Shown: positions 12,007 through 24,297, counted from the stretch's first letter. The stretch: DNA of 64,000 nucleotides from Ceratobasidium sp. AG-K (GCA_037039685.1 JAWNGF010000003.1:1674001-1738000); one strand, 5' to 3'. Made by a program: numbers and translations. The notes: generated from the sequence alone by a model not told the origin.

Positions 12007-13325
12007 TTAAATTACATTCTTGAGCGACGATATGTGTCCAGGCTCTGTTTTACAACACCCTCCAATCAAGAGTCCGCTCCAGTTAGCAGATGTAGGAACG
12101 CCTTTCTCGATCGCTTCCGCCAAGCGGACAGCCCAAACATCTGGCTCGGAAAGCCCATTCAAATCGAGGGGAGCAGGCTCCGCGGGGAGCCAGGTCATCG
12201 TGGTGGGGTCATAGACACGGCCTCCGTTGGGATATACTACCAACGCAGGCCCCGGCTTACGGATTTGACGATGGGGAAACAGGTCGGATGGGTCGCCACA
12301 GCGCAAGCTGGGCTCCAAAGATTGAAGGGCTCCAGACGCGAGCAGCATACAATCGCTCAGGTGCTCGACCTTGGTACAGTTGATTCCAAAAGCGAAGGGA
12401 GTAGCTGTGACTGATTCGAGTTGTTCGAAGCAAGTCTTGAATGCGTCCCCGGCGGTATAGTTGACGCCGTCAGGGTTTTGTTCAGGAAGAGTACCGTCTG
12501 GAAAGTTGAAGCTTATCCACCAAGGAGGGATACGAATTGTTGGATTGGAATTTATCAATAGCGCCATCGCTCGTCGGATAGCCCTGGCCTCGCGCAAAAG
12601 TGGAACTGTTTCAAATGCGATTGCATCGATGGCGTCCCATGTCTCTTTTGACGAGACGAGCGTTGCAAGTCTTGCGAGATGGAACTGAGCCAATGCGGCT
12701 TCAGCAGCTTTTTCTTTTTGAAAGCCCTCCGGAGATTTCTCTTCAAAGAACGTGACGGGTTCTGGCGGGCCGTAGGGAGGGGGATAAATGCCAGTGAACT
12801 CGGCAGCTGGAGACATCGTGGCGCCATAAGGACCAAGGGAAAGTGCAATAATTGGCTGGGGTGCACCGGGTGGTGCTGATTTGATAGCTTCATTGCGGGC
12901 GCGGGAAGCAATAGCGACTGCTTTGTGCATAATGCTTGCCCCTTGCTCGGTACTATATCCTGCTCGTGAAAATGTTTCTTGTGCGCACTGGTAACTAGGG
13001 ATGGCTGCGGTTATGCTTCGTGTGAGAATATAAATACGCTTACGTCGCAGTAAGGATAATGGACGATCCGGCTCTCAAGAATGCCAAGTGGGCCGCAAGA
13101 ATTGACTCGGGATCAGTGTCGATAAGATGAGCAGACCATAGTGGATGGGAAATGTTTTTGTGGAGTACATCTTCGAGAGTTGTTCCCTGGACCAAGTTAA
13201 GACCCCAAATGTAATTAATAATCTGGCTCTATGCGCACCAATCCAGCGTCTAAGATGACAATATCTTCGGCCGGGAAGCGCGATGTCGGGGTGCCACGGA
13301 GGCCGGACTTGGCGCTAGACTCCAT
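12007..13325 (-). CDS. Homocysteine S-methyltransferase
   Basis: The enzyme transfers a methyl group, probably from S-methylmethionine (or S-adenosylmethionine), to homocysteine to make methionine, as yeast Mht1/Sam4 do. The start exon reads from MESSAKSGLRGTP to ILDAGLGTTLEDVL, the second gives SIILTATYQCAQE, and the rest is one long exon. The zinc ligands are visible: the GINC cysteine near 12390 and the GGCC pair near 12045, the pair in the context LLIGGCCKTEPGHI. The family stretch RAMALLINSNPTIRIPPWWI is also present. Two introns lie near 13198-13250 and 12965-13045. Length is about 395 residues, slightly above the family norm because of an insertion near 12720-12850. Confidence 0.88.
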
Positions 13326-14723
13326 AGTTATAAAAGACTCTCCGAACGAAAAGTTTAAGGTACAAGTTCCCTGCTTTGGTCTGTTGAAAGGATGACAAGC
13401 TCGTCGGTGTGTGGAGGTTAAGCACAGAATGAGAAATCACTCGTGCTTGCCGGATGAGTCAGCAGATTGCGAGATTCGAGGGCGAATCCACGTGACAGGA
13501 ACTATCTGGTTTGCGACTGCGATACCGAGCGTTCGAATCTTCCGTGTAGGGATCTAGACGCTTGGGCGGTAGTTGATGATACTATAAAGCGCTTCTACAC
13601 ATACAGGTTGAGCTTGAACACACTCTGTCACACATAAGGCCTCATCCTTGACTGGACCGTATGGTGGGCAGGCATACCTGTATAAAATCAGCAACAGGGC
13701 ATAACCAACTCTATATGCAAACCAACTGGGCGTACCAAGCAACGACCCATGCTTACGCTGTGGGCGCTGAACGGCATTATGGTCAAATATATCGCTGTTT
13801 CATCGGCCTCCGACGATCACCTCAACCGTTGCATTCTGGTAGGATTCTGCTTATTCTATAGGCCTCTCCTTTACAAGGCTCTTTGGGAATCACTTAGCTC
13901 CAACACTTCATTGATCGGAAACGAGATGAATTGGCTGGCGGAAGCTTGTAAATTGTATCTGTTTGGTTGTAACTAGTGCAGTTCTAGTACTTGTGGATGA
14001 GTGGATTCTCTAGACCTAGTGGCACGAGTCAGCAATTCAGGTCCATTTCCGCTCATCCATCACATAAAATACCTAACAATGGGCTTCATGTCCCTGGGTT
14101 TTACCAGAAGTCCTGCTTGTCGACGAGTCCTAACCGAGTGCAAGGTACGCCATCACGTGAGAAACCATGCGAAACCGAATACATGCGTTCCTCGCGTTCA
14201 CCATAGTATTTTCAAGGCGACTACAGTATAATGGCTTAGAAGAAAACGACATCATGTCCAGTTCTCTCAAAAAGAACTAGACTCTACCTCCCCCGTCGTG
14301 GATTCGAGAGTCACGGCCACAGTTTCGGCAGCCAATGCCGTCAACCTTCAACTCCCGCCTTTTCCCTCTCACCCCGATCCCTGTCATACCTTATTATCAG
14401 GTGCTAGCGTCTCTGTGGCGCAAAAAGGTACCACAAGGTACGAAGGTCATGAGGCCAGCTGCGCGACAAAATGGGAGGTTTTGAGTCTGGGCATAGTTGC
14501 AATGTGATGCTATGTTTAGAACCACTTCTCTTGGTAATTTTACCGGTTCTGCGCCCCAATCAGCTCTAGCCAAGCGGTTACCCTGAAAACCGAGTGCCGA
14601 GCATGATTGTTTTGCCATTGGTGCGGTACAAAAGTTTCTAGGCGGGTGAAACCTTCCCCACAGCTCGTCGGTCTTCCCCACGTCCCCGCAAGCTGTCCCA
14701 CACACTCCCGAGTAAAAGTTAGC
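13326..14723. other. Intergenic region, no supported gene
   Basis: About 1.4 kb between divergent genes (methyltransferase on minus, aquaporin on plus). It must hold both promoters. A tRNA A-box-like string, TAGCCAAGCGGTTACC, occurs near 14568 without a convincing B-box. No ORF resembles a protein family. Confidence 0.45.
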
Positions 14724-16628
14724 ATGGCAGATCATGAACAACCCCGTGCATTTCATACACGCCCACATCGTCATCCAGGAGAGCTCGAGATTGGTGTGAC
14801 CCAAGCTGTTGGACATATCCGAGTAAGTTAGATAGCGTGCGATGAGATCCGGCATTGAGTAACACCTGTGCCCTCGTGCCGTTGTTGTAGCAAAAAGAAT
14901 CACTTCATGTCGTTGACATTGCCCCGGTCCCAAACTTTATCAAGACCTGGGAACGCTCGGCAAGTGCTGTTACATTATAGTATTGGTTGTCATTAATCAC
15001 TGTACGCTATCAGCGACCGACATGGCTAATGGAAATGATTGCCGAGAGCTGGGGAGTATTTTGCTACACTTATGCCGGCGTTGGTGCGACCGCTGCCCTC
15101 GTTATTACTACTGCCGCGAAAGAGGTCTGTCCAATCAAAAATGGCTATTGGCCTCAACTAACGATACGGTAATGGCACTCAGGAGAACCTAGGTGGATTG
15201 TTAAACGTTGCCTTCGCATACGGATTTGTAAGTCAATCATCAATTTGCCTACACTTCCGCCTGATCATCGTCCCCATCGCATATAGGGAATTGCTTGTGA
15301 GTCGCTAAGTAACTACTCATCGGCGCACATGCTCAATATGTACGGATTCAGTCGCAATCATTACGGCCGCAGCGACTTCTGGTGGCCATTTCAACCCATG
15401 CGTCACAATTGCTTTCTGCCTGTTCCGTGGGTTTCCGCTTCGTAAGGTCCCACGGTAAGCCCGCTTGCCTCTGAAAAGCTCCGAGAACTCTTGTTTATTA
15501 CCTTATCAGGTACATCTTTGCGCAATGCCTTGGAGCATTCATTGCTGGTATCTGTGTCTGGGGCCAGTACCATCGTGAATTGGGGGTTCGTCTGATCTTT
15601 TCATACTCAGTCTCGGTCCTGAGCGCTTTCCCCCTAATTAGCTCATAACCGCTGGGCTAAAAGCAGCCGGAAAAGAGGCACAGATATTCTCATCTTCCGG
15701 GTTAGTTGTTTGCGGATCTCCTTGTGTGAACCGACTAACTGACAACGGATTTCAGACCTGCTGGCGTGATCGCTATTTTCCCAGCCTCTGGCGCCTCGAT
15801 GGGTCGGGTATTTTTGAACGAGTTCATCGTTGATTTCTTCGTAAGCCAAGTACAGTTCATCCGTACTAGCATATACTAACATTTTATTGATAGTTGGGGT
15901 GGGTATTGATCAAAGATTTCATCACTCTCTCATTAACAATATCACCATTTCAACTAATAGGATCGTCGTGTGAGTGCTCTACACCTTTTATTTCCTCGAA
16001 GCTTACAAAGTCTTTGCACAGCTGGGCCTGCCTCGATCCGGCCAACCCATTCGTTTCAGCAGCATCAGTCCCATTCGCGATTGGGATGGCATGTAAGTAC
16101 ATCGAACTCCAAAATGACCGCACGCAGAGTCTAGCTAAGCACACATAAAAAGACACGGCCATGATCATCGGATATGTCCCTGGAACGATTGCGACTAATG
16201 CGGCCCGCGATTTTGGTGCGCGGTGCGCTGCTGCTGCTATTTGGGGCAAAGGCGCATTCCCGTCTCCGTATTCTGCCATTTCAGCCTTGACAAACATCCC
16301 TGCCATGTTGTGCGCCGTAATGTTCTACGAGGTGGGTCCTCCGATTCTACAACACGAGTCGAAGCCTAATATCCATCGGCAGTTCTTCATGTCGGACTCT
16401 AGCCGTGTCGTCGTCAGTCACGCCGAGACTCTTCATCAAAACGCTCAAGCCCATGCTCATCACCGACGTCTCACTAACGAGATGAAGGGAGAGTCACCCG
16501 AGGTCATCAAGCGGGAGCTTGGCCGCGTGTTCACTAGTCAAAGGCCAGCCCCTGAGTACAGCAGCGGAAACGGGTCCACTGGCAAGACCGAGTATCATGC
16601 AGAAGTTGACCACCGGGAGCATGTATGA
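14724..16628 (+). CDS. Aquaporin/aquaglyceroporin with variant NPA motifs
   Basis: A MIP-family channel for water or small solutes. The start exon MADHEQPRAFHTRPH is cytosolic; later exons give six membrane segments. Landmarks are MEMIAESWGVFCYTYAGVG, the first pore loop SGGHFNPCVTIAFC (15381-15420), FPASGASMGRVFLNEF, WACLDPANPFVS, and the second pore loop GTIATNAARDFGARC near 16185-16230. The canonical NPA boxes are therefore NPC and NAA. The cytosolic tail is long and His-rich (SHAETLHQNAQAHAHHRR). One intron uses a GC-AG boundary (gcaagtgctg, about 14959, to cag before 15018), and the 51-nt intron near 16332-16382 has no stop, so it could be read through. Substrate cannot be predicted from these residues. 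Confidence 0.88.
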
Positions 16629-16858
16629 CCCATTTTGATAGTGTCCGTCGATGTGTTTCCAATGAACCAGCGTACTAAGCAAAGTGAATGCAAAAGTATC
16701 TTTTATGATGGTTATGTGTATGCCGCTTGCTGGCTATGCATGTGTTTCAGTCAGATCAATACATCCGGACACGACCCACGTGATCGTGTAAGAGGGCGCC
16801 ACGAATTGCAACCACACTCACTCAGGCACCTACACAAAAATCCTCAGAAGGTTCAATC

Positions 16859-18272
16859 ATGTCAACCAAAATGGACTTTCGCCTCAGATTCTCCGACCCT
16901 ACTCAAGACAAGTACCAGGAAGCTCCAAGCTACTGCCTTGTCGAGTTGACACCTGATGTCGTTGAGCTCGTGAAACAAGGTCAAGCCAAGTAAGTCGAGA
17001 GCTCTGAGGCACAGATACGACCGAGATTGATATAATATAGCCTTTCAATACGCGGTCAGCCTGATGATGATGCTGTACTTTGCACTCAATCCAAAACCTA
17101 CGCTCTGCGTTCTGTCACGTTGTCCAACAACTTCCTGATTGTTTCTGATGCTGGTCTCAGTCCTCCGAACCTAGAGGAACCTAACTTGGAAACTGAAACT
17201 GCGGATACACATAATCTAGTCATATTTGGCGAAGTCGCCGAAATACTTGAGCTTGTTCCTACTGTACCGCGCTTGGAAAATTTGCTCCATCACCTCAGAG
17301 GTTGCGAATACAACGATGACGAATCGGATGAAGAAACATACGAAAGTAACGTCAACGATCCAGTGCGTGATTCGTCTCCTAGCTTACCCGCATCGTGATA
17401 GACTGGTGATGTAGCTACGAAGGCGGAGGGTAACATTTGAGGAACTGCGAAACATTGTTCAAGCTAGCGACGATGAACTTGAAGCAGGCTTGAAAAAAGC
17501 CCGTATCCTTAATCTCAATGGAACACTACGACCTCTGCCCATACCGAGCCTCACAGAAATTTTAGTGACGGCCTTGCTTACAATTGCATCTACTGGTCTC
17601 CCACGTCCTCCAAAGCCCATCCCCCTCCCTCGGCTCCTGCAAAACCTCGAGGACGAGTTCCAGGTCAATCCCGAGGTCATGGAGCAGGTTGCCGACTGGT
17701 ATGGCGTAGTCACTGGAGAAGGAGAAAAGCGCATATGGGAGGCCGATATCAAGGCTATTGTAGGAGAGATTGGAGTTGGACTACTTAGGCGAGCAAATGT
17801 GAGTACTTGAATGAATCGATCCGTGCGGGTCTGACAAATAGTATAGGAACCGGTCGAAGAGAAAGAGTTTATAGAGAACTGGACGGAGCAAGTTGGAGAC
17901 TTGTTCGCAGAACACATCGAACTTGACCTACTAGATGTAAGTGGATAAACGACCCCGCTTGTGAGCCCCACTTAACTAATAATCACACAGGGCAATTGTC
18001 TATCTGCTCCAATACTCATTTCTCGAGCTGCGCTCAAACCTATATCTTCCAACACCCTATCTTACTATCCACGGACGGCGTTGCCAACCGATCCTGCGCA
18101 ACGGTTCCAGGCGCTATTCTTGACTCGAACGAAATGGAGAGTGGAGGATATTTCTACGTACCTTGAAGACATTGCAGTAGACAAAAAGGAGCGGGATCGT
18201 TTGATGCTCAAGTATACTAGACAGATAACCGAGCCTGATGGAATTTGGGCGACTGCGAGACTGCGATACTAG
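16859..18272 (+). CDS. DCC1: Sister-chromatid cohesion protein Dcc1
   Basis: Dcc1 joins Ctf8 in the Ctf18-RFC clamp loader, which helps load PCNA and establish cohesion during S phase. The protein starts MSTKMDFRLRFSDPTQDKY. It carries the family features: YALRSVTLSNNFLIVS in the N-terminal beta-barrel region, then GEVAEILELVPTVPRLENLL, and C-terminal winged-helix repeats such as PRLLQNLEDEFQVNPEVMEQ. The last exon ends DGIWATARLRY. Five or so introns of about 55 nt are seen, for example 17805-17847. Total length is about 375 residues, normal for Dcc1. The acidic insertion near 17310-17360 (NDDESDEET) is a local peculiarity. Confidence 0.88.
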
Positions 18273-18618
18273 ATGCTAATGTATATCATTTATAGTCGAA
18301 TGTTACGCGTGCGGGATGCCATGTATTACAAGTACTTGTAATGCGCGGCTAGTGCCGAGTTCATTATTAATATTGCTAGACTTTCACTTATGACGTTCAC
18401 TTGCGATATTCACTGGGATCGAGTTCACGAGGTGGAGGTGGAGTGTGCATCCAAAACTGGAATGGCTGTTCAGTTTGACTGGTTGGACCCTGAATATTTA
18501 TAGGATTGGTCGGTTGCAACCGATGATGAGGCTAGCCATCTCCCGGCCGCCCACCACCAACCACCGTTAACATCCTACGTAATTGTTAACGCTCCCCCTC
18601 GGGCGCAGCAATTTCGCC
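18273..18618. other. Short intergenic spacer
   Basis: About 345 bp between two plus-strand genes. It contains a CACCACC-rich stretch near 18548-18562 just upstream of the next gene. No gene seen. Confidence 0.4.
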
Positions 18619-19857
18619 ATGTCTACTGCTCCATCTAGCACCAGTTCGACTCGAACCCTGGCGGGGATACCAAGTCGAACGACGGACTTTCCTTTCCCAA
18701 CTCAGCCCACCACCACACCTACCGGAGGGAACGGATATAATGGTGGTAACGGGGGGTGAGTTCGTCGTCATCACAGGTACCAAATCCTCGGCCCTCGGCC
18801 TGCTAATGGTGTGGTAATCAGAGTGAACAGCACGTTGTACTTGTTCACATTTCTCACAACGCTATTGCTGCTGCTAGCAGTATCATGCGGTATCGTTGTT
18901 CGATCGTACATATTACGACGGTATGTTTCAAGTCTACAGGAAAGGCGATACGATGCCCAAGGCTCATCCATCATTCCATAGGCGCTTCCATCGTAGGGTT
19001 GAAGAGGCCATTGCGGCTGGTGTGTTGCTGCCGGGTCAGACTGCTGATATCGGCATGGGGCCTGGGGGGACAATCAATGTTTTCAGGCGTCATATCGGAG
19101 AGAAGCCCAAAATGTGGGAGGTTTGGATTGATGAGCAATCATCGGACGACAAACGTGGATTGATCACGAGTGAGTGGTCAAAAATCCAGGTACGTTATAA
19201 CACTGGCCCACTATACACGCCATGCATATAATTTTTGCTTCCCATCCTAGCCTGTTGCAGCAACCCAGATATCCGATGCCCCTCGAAACCCAAGTTCGGG
19301 CAGACCCCAGGCACACCTGCCCCGCCTGCGCCTACATCCATACTCGGCCGGTTCACCAGTCGCCTTCCGTTCAGCCACGTGACAAGAAGGGGCAATACGC
19401 CTTCGGGTGCAGCACCCGCGTCCCCAGATGTTCATTTGCCCGCGCTGCGATACGGTATGACTTCGGCGCCTGGGCAGCGCCCACTTGACGCAACACAAGT
19501 GCCAAACAACGACAAGACTGCTCTCGAGAACGCAATTAACCCCTTGGTTCAAGTTGCAGTGCTCATAGCAATGCCTGATCCTTCGAGGCCTCGGTATGTC
19601 CCTGGGAGCTCTCCCACCGATGACTCAAATGGTGATAGTGGTGGCGTCAAAGGTATGTAAACATGGCATATATATTTTTGTGAGGGATTTGATGAAAATA
19701 ATGTTTTAGGCAAACAGCGATCTTTCGAGCTGCCGCCGGTCTCAACTGAGGACCACGAACTTCCTGAAATCTGTATCGGGATGACACAAGCCAACATATC
19801 GCGTGACGCTTCGGTCGCACCGGCATTTGAACAGCTGCCCGCCACACCAAAACCATG
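18619..19857 (+). CDS. Single-pass membrane protein, disordered tail
   Basis: The start exon gives MSTAPSSTSSTRTLAGIPS and a Gly/Asn-rich stretch. After an intron (about 18756-18821) comes a membrane span, LYLFTFLTTLLLLLAVSCG, and the basic stop-transfer VVRSYILRRRFHRR formed across intron 18920-18979. A cytosolic part follows (PKMWEVWIDEQSSDDKRG), then a Pro-rich region (SILGRFTSRLPFS) and the end FEQLPATPKP. The join after GLITSEWSKIQ is uncertain. The best-looking acceptor (after 19250) gives PVAATQISDAPRNPSSG but then runs out of frame with the downstream exon, while later acceptors at 19294 or 19303 keep the frame. No known domain is recognised. The type resembles lineage-specific small membrane proteins of Agaricomycetes. 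Confidence 0.65.
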
Positions 19858-20208
19858 ACATCTTTGATTTCTGGCATGTCGGTTTATTGGAATCTAATGT
19901 GCTGTATTTTTCCTTATTTTCTGCGACATTCCAAATGTGTTGTTCTAAATTGTAATTTGCTGCGGTTCACTGTATTCTCCTATCTCCACACAATTTTATG
20001 CCTTATGTTTGTGATGAACCAGCTCTCACGATTCATCTACAGTTAAACCAACCTGGGATTTACATGGTCCAAAAATTGCAACGTTGACACTTCGAATTGA
20101 TATATGTACATGTTCCATGTACGGGAATTTCCCAGAATATTCCATTCACGCACTGTCTGCCCCCTTTGAGCTCGAGATATCAATTTGAAGGGGGTCCTGT
20201 GCGTGTCA

Positions 20209-22432
20209 TTAGAGACGGCCAGTGCCAACGCCATTCACACCTACCTTTCCAGACCTGATTTCGTCGGCACTCGGCATGAGCTCAAGGCGCATAAGCTCTG
20301 CGGACTTGCTGACGATAGGATCGTTTTGCATACTTGAAACGGGTCAACTTAGTTTGCGTTTGGAGGGCAGACAGCGAAGCACGTACCTTGACACTGCGAT
20401 AACCTTGTTGTCCTTGACATAATACGCTACGAACTGAAATGCAATGAGCCCCCCCGCCTGGCAGTAGACTAGACGGAAACCCACCTTCATTTCACCTGGG
20501 TCGCCTTTGATAATGATATCATCATACCCAGCACCGATGCCGCAGTAGCGAAGCTGCTGACCCTCTGCATACAACGTTGTTTGATATCTTTCTTATGTCG
20601 TGGTGAATGTACTTACGAGCGCTCCAGAAGATAGGAACCTTTTTGAACGGCTGAGGAGATCCAGCGATAGTTTTGCCTACAGCCCGACCATGATTATTGG
20701 CAACCTGCGCACGGGCTTTCAGCACTCAGATCAAGAATCAGAGATACCAACTCACATTCCAGTGCTCAACGCGGCGGCGGTCGCCAGTAGGCGCCTGAGG
20801 GTAATGAGCAATATCACCAATCGCATACACCCCGGCGTCTTCAAACCCTTTCACTCGGAGAAGCTCGTCGACGGCCAACCCGCCGTCCTTTTCGAGGTTG
20901 AACGGGCCGTCTTTGAGGAATTCGGTGGCGGGAGCCACACCGGTGCCCATGATCACCGCATCGACCTCAAGAGTTTGGTCGGATCCCGTCGCGTCGGTAA
21001 AAGTGATGGACGAAACGTTGTTCGAGGACGAGGATGCGAACTTCTTGAGTTTGGCTTGCATGTGGAACTTGACACCTTGGCTACTATGGAACTGCACATG
21101 GATCAGTTAGACCAAGCTCCCCGGACAGCCTTGACGACTCACTTTCATTAACCCTGCTCCAACCTCCTTTCCGAGGACAGCCTGGAACGGTACTTCCTCC
21201 ATCCCAATTACATGTACCGATGCGAGCTTACGCTTGGAGGCCACGACCACAAGCTCCATACTAATAAAAGAAGAGCCAACGAAGGCTATATTCTTCCCTT
21301 CCTGGAGCACCTGGTCAATCTTCTTTGCGTCGGCAATTGTCCGGAGCGTGAGGACGTTTCCGAGGTCCGCGCCTTCAATAGGCAGACGACGAGGAGCGGA
21401 TCCGGGTGCAAGCACGACATTGGTATATTTCAGCGTTTCGGACCCGTTGATAATGACTGTTTTTGCACCGGGATCCAGTCCGGTAACTGTCTAAATGCGC
21501 GGTCAGTCCCGAGACGGTGGGTGGGCTCAATACTTACTGTACCAGGGCGGAAAGTCACCCCGTACCTCTCCCTCAACACATCAGGTTTGCGCCACTCGAT
21601 TTTGGATGGGTCGGTAATCAAAGCCTTGCTGAGCTTGGTCCTGCGGTCCCATGTGAGCATTCTATTGGGCATCCAGAAAAAGCGCAAACCTATCAATAGG
21701 CGCATATTCCTCCTTGGAAAGCAAGGTAATGGAGCCCTCGTACCCATTCTAGAACCCCATCAGTATATCAAACACCTTCCCGGTTGATTATAATTTCAGC
21801 GCACCTCACGTAAACTTTCAACGGTAAACAGCCCTCCACTTCCGCCGCCGACGATTACCACCCCAGGTTCAGATGAGGCTGAAGCTGAGGCAGCAGCTAG
21901 CTTGGGCGGACGAGACATGCCGTTCTTGGTGGTGTGTGCAGGGTCGGCAGTCACGACAATCTTGCCATCTTGAACCTCCGCTTTGAACGAGTGTAGAGCG
22001 TCGGGAGCAGGCGCGTCCTCAATATCACCTGAACAGACTTTAAAGCACGCCCCATGCCATGGGCTAGATATGATGTTGAATAGCAGTTTGCAGTTGCTGG
22101 CGTTGATACGCACCATACTACTCGTCCATCCTTGGTAAGTACTCCCTTAGCGAGAGGGGCCTGCATAGCAAATTTGTCAGGCTAAGGGTGGTATTGCGAA
22201 CTTGTTGACCCACCCCGTAATGTGTACAAAAGGCGCTCGTCGCATGGATTTTGTCTCCAATCTTTGACAGCAAAACCCTTCCATCTTCAAACTCAACTTG
22301 TTTCATCTGACCATCTTTGAGCTCGGATGCATCGAGTACGGCGATCGATTTTGTGGATGACATTCTGAGCAATGCTGGGGAGAGTCTGTAGGTGGTGCGG
22401 AGGGTGGATGTCAGGCGGAATCGTAGTAGCAT
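20209..22432 (-). CDS. Rieske-type apoptosis-inducing factor-like oxidoreductase (AIFM3-like)
   Basis: The protein starts with a basic, Ser/Thr-rich presequence, MLLRFRLTSTLRTTYRLSPA, that looks mitochondrial. A Rieske [2Fe-2S] domain follows with FCTHYG (near 22230) and CPWHGAC (near 22045). Then comes a pyridine-nucleotide-disulfide oxidoreductase module: FAD-binding VVIVGGGSGGLFTVESL, a linker TKLSKALITDPSKIEWRK, NAD-binding IAFVGSSFISMELV, and the second FAD segment VYAIGDIAHYPQAP. The C-terminal domain includes VPIFWSALGQQLRYCGIG and FVAYYVKDNKVIAVSSM. This order matches AIFM3/AIF-like proteins of about 575 residues. The third Gly of the NAD motif is replaced by Ser. The exact C-terminus (after RSGK) may involve a further intron. 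Confidence 0.9.
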
Positions 22433-22749
22433 ACGAGTTGAGGAAGATTAGAACCAATCAGGTCATCGACTTTATATGTATGCGCCGGGGCTGCATAATA
22501 CGTATGACTTCATCCAAAGGGCCGGGCTGCGCCCAATGACGTTCTAAGAATTGCCAGCGATCGACCATCGAATCCTGATCTCTCTGTTACAAAGATTTGC
22601 ATTACCAGCGCTGCAATGTAAAAGGGTGATTTGTATTTATTTAAATAAAACGAGTGAAACAGCGTGCGTGTGCGAATGTACTTCATATGAATACAGCGCG
22701 GCGGCAAACGAGGCTTAAATGTTGCTATATGATTCAAACGTCCACTTGA
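22433..22749. other. Spacer between two minus-strand genes
   Basis: About 315 bp holding the AIF-like gene promoter and the LETM1-like gene 3' end. No gene seen. Confidence 0.45.
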
Positions 22750-24297
22750 TCAGTCTACGGGTGTCGGTTTGACATCTTTACTCGACTCCAACAAGTCTTT
22801 GAATAAAAACTCGAGCGAGGAATGCTTCCAACCAGCTGCGTCTTCTCCAAGAGCTTTCAATCGCTTGTCAAGGACTGTGCGGAGATGGGTTGCTTCCATC
22901 GAGGCGAGGCTGCAATGTAACGTTAGAGCCGCACGTGGGTCGAAACTGGGTGAGTGCTCACAAGCCTCGTTCAGACATCGCGGTCTTTAGATTTCGCAAG
23001 TCAAGATGCGAGCCCATGTTCTCGTCAACTAGTAGCATATCGTCATTGACAATATAATCGAGATGCTTCTCTAGTCTCCGGCGGTGGAGCGCGACCGGGC
23101 CACGAGTCGAGAGCCCAAATACCCTATTATTGTAGTTAGCTAGTATCCCCAATGTCGACCAACGTTGATGACTCACTTTGCGAGACTGGTTACCAGCTCA
23201 CCTGGCATATCGGCCACACTTGTCTGAAGCGACCCAGCTTCTGATAGAACACGGCGCGCCTCCATTCGTGCATTGTATTGGGCGTCATCACGCTTCCACA
23301 GAATACGGGCTCTTTGGTTGGGTAGTACGCAGGTAGAGGGTAGTAGAAATGGCGCATAAAGCACTACCAGTGGAAGTGCTTCTTCGAGGATGAGAAGAAT
23401 GAGCAGGAACGGGATGAGCCTGTTGGTAAGTTGACAGTAAGATTTAGCTTTTTATTTATCCCATATTTGCTCACTTGACTAGGTCCTCCTTGTAGGTCTT
23501 CACGAAGTGGGTCTCTTCCCAAGTCATTTTGGCGTCGATGCCTTGGGCTCGCTCCTCCCGAATACGCGATTTAATATCCTTGGCTATTTGTCGATGGACC
23601 AACAGCTGCTTCAAGCCTCGGACATAGAACTTGAACAGCTCTTTGACCTATAAGAATGAGATAAGCCCAAATACGGTCTCGCAGTAGAGCCGATTTACCT
23701 GGTGCCAAATCCTGCCAATTTTGCCAGCTTCCGCAGGAGGAGGGACCAATGCGCCTTGTTCAGCTGCTTTGACAACATCGGCGATAGCAATCTTGACCTT
23801 GGAAGGAGGCTTGCCCGTCGCCTGGCTGGTATTTGGAGTAGGTGGGTTGGGCTGGCTGTTAGGTTGCGGCCGCCGAGGTACTGCCGCAGGTGACGCCGGG
23901 CCTTGAGGAGTGTCATGAGTCGAGCTTGCCTGGCTGGCTGGTCGAGGAGCAGGCTTGAGGTCGACCTTGTGTTTCCTGGCGACAGTGGAGCTAGGGAAGA
24001 CCGGCTCGATTTTGCTACCCTGCGGTTTAGTTGTCATAGGTGGGGGCAAGGAAGAATAATAACGTTGAGAATTGTATGGGAGCTGTCCATCTATGTAGCT
24101 TGGGTTCGATAGAGGTGCTTGGACGACGAGACGTGCCCTTAACTGCGGGACAGACGAAAATGGATATCCGGTTCGAGCATTTTTGCAAGTCGCAGCGCTA
24201 GTGTGCTATCGTCAGCACTTGTTGCCCCTGTTTATAGTTCGTCTTTGATTGACACACACCTCACAGCTAAAGTCCTCTGTCCACCAAGTCGCAACAT
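22750..24297 (-). CDS. LETM1-like mitochondrial membrane protein
   Basis: The N-terminus (MLRLGGQRTLAVSAATCKN) is basic and hydroxylated, as expected of a mitochondrial presequence. A Pro/Ser-rich linker follows (APRPASQASSTHDTPQG). The LETM1 region starts with VKELFKFYVRGLKQLLVHR, goes through WEETHFVKTYKEDLVK and a hydrophobic membrane span (LIPFLLLILILEEALPLVV), then the ribosome-binding-like helical domain. It ends ESSKDVKPTPVD. Known LETM1/Mdm38 proteins act in inner-membrane K+/H+ exchange and in binding mitoribosomes. Length is about 400 residues, shorter than Mdm38, and no EF-hand is visible. This fits the smaller LETM1 ribosome-binding-domain proteins of basidiomycetes. Six or so short introns are present. 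Confidence 0.8.

Noticed and set aside
14555..14660. A tRNA-like start (CTCTAGCCAAGCGGTTACC) upstream of the aquaporin gene
   Set aside because: It has a good A-box, but no B-box at tRNA spacing and no pairing acceptor stem, so neither a tRNA nor a clear SINE can be claimed.
16332..16382. An extra 17 residues in the aquaporin by reading through GTGGGT...CAG
   Set aside because: The interval has intron boundaries and its removal restores the conserved FYEFFMSDSSRV junction, so it is treated as an intron.
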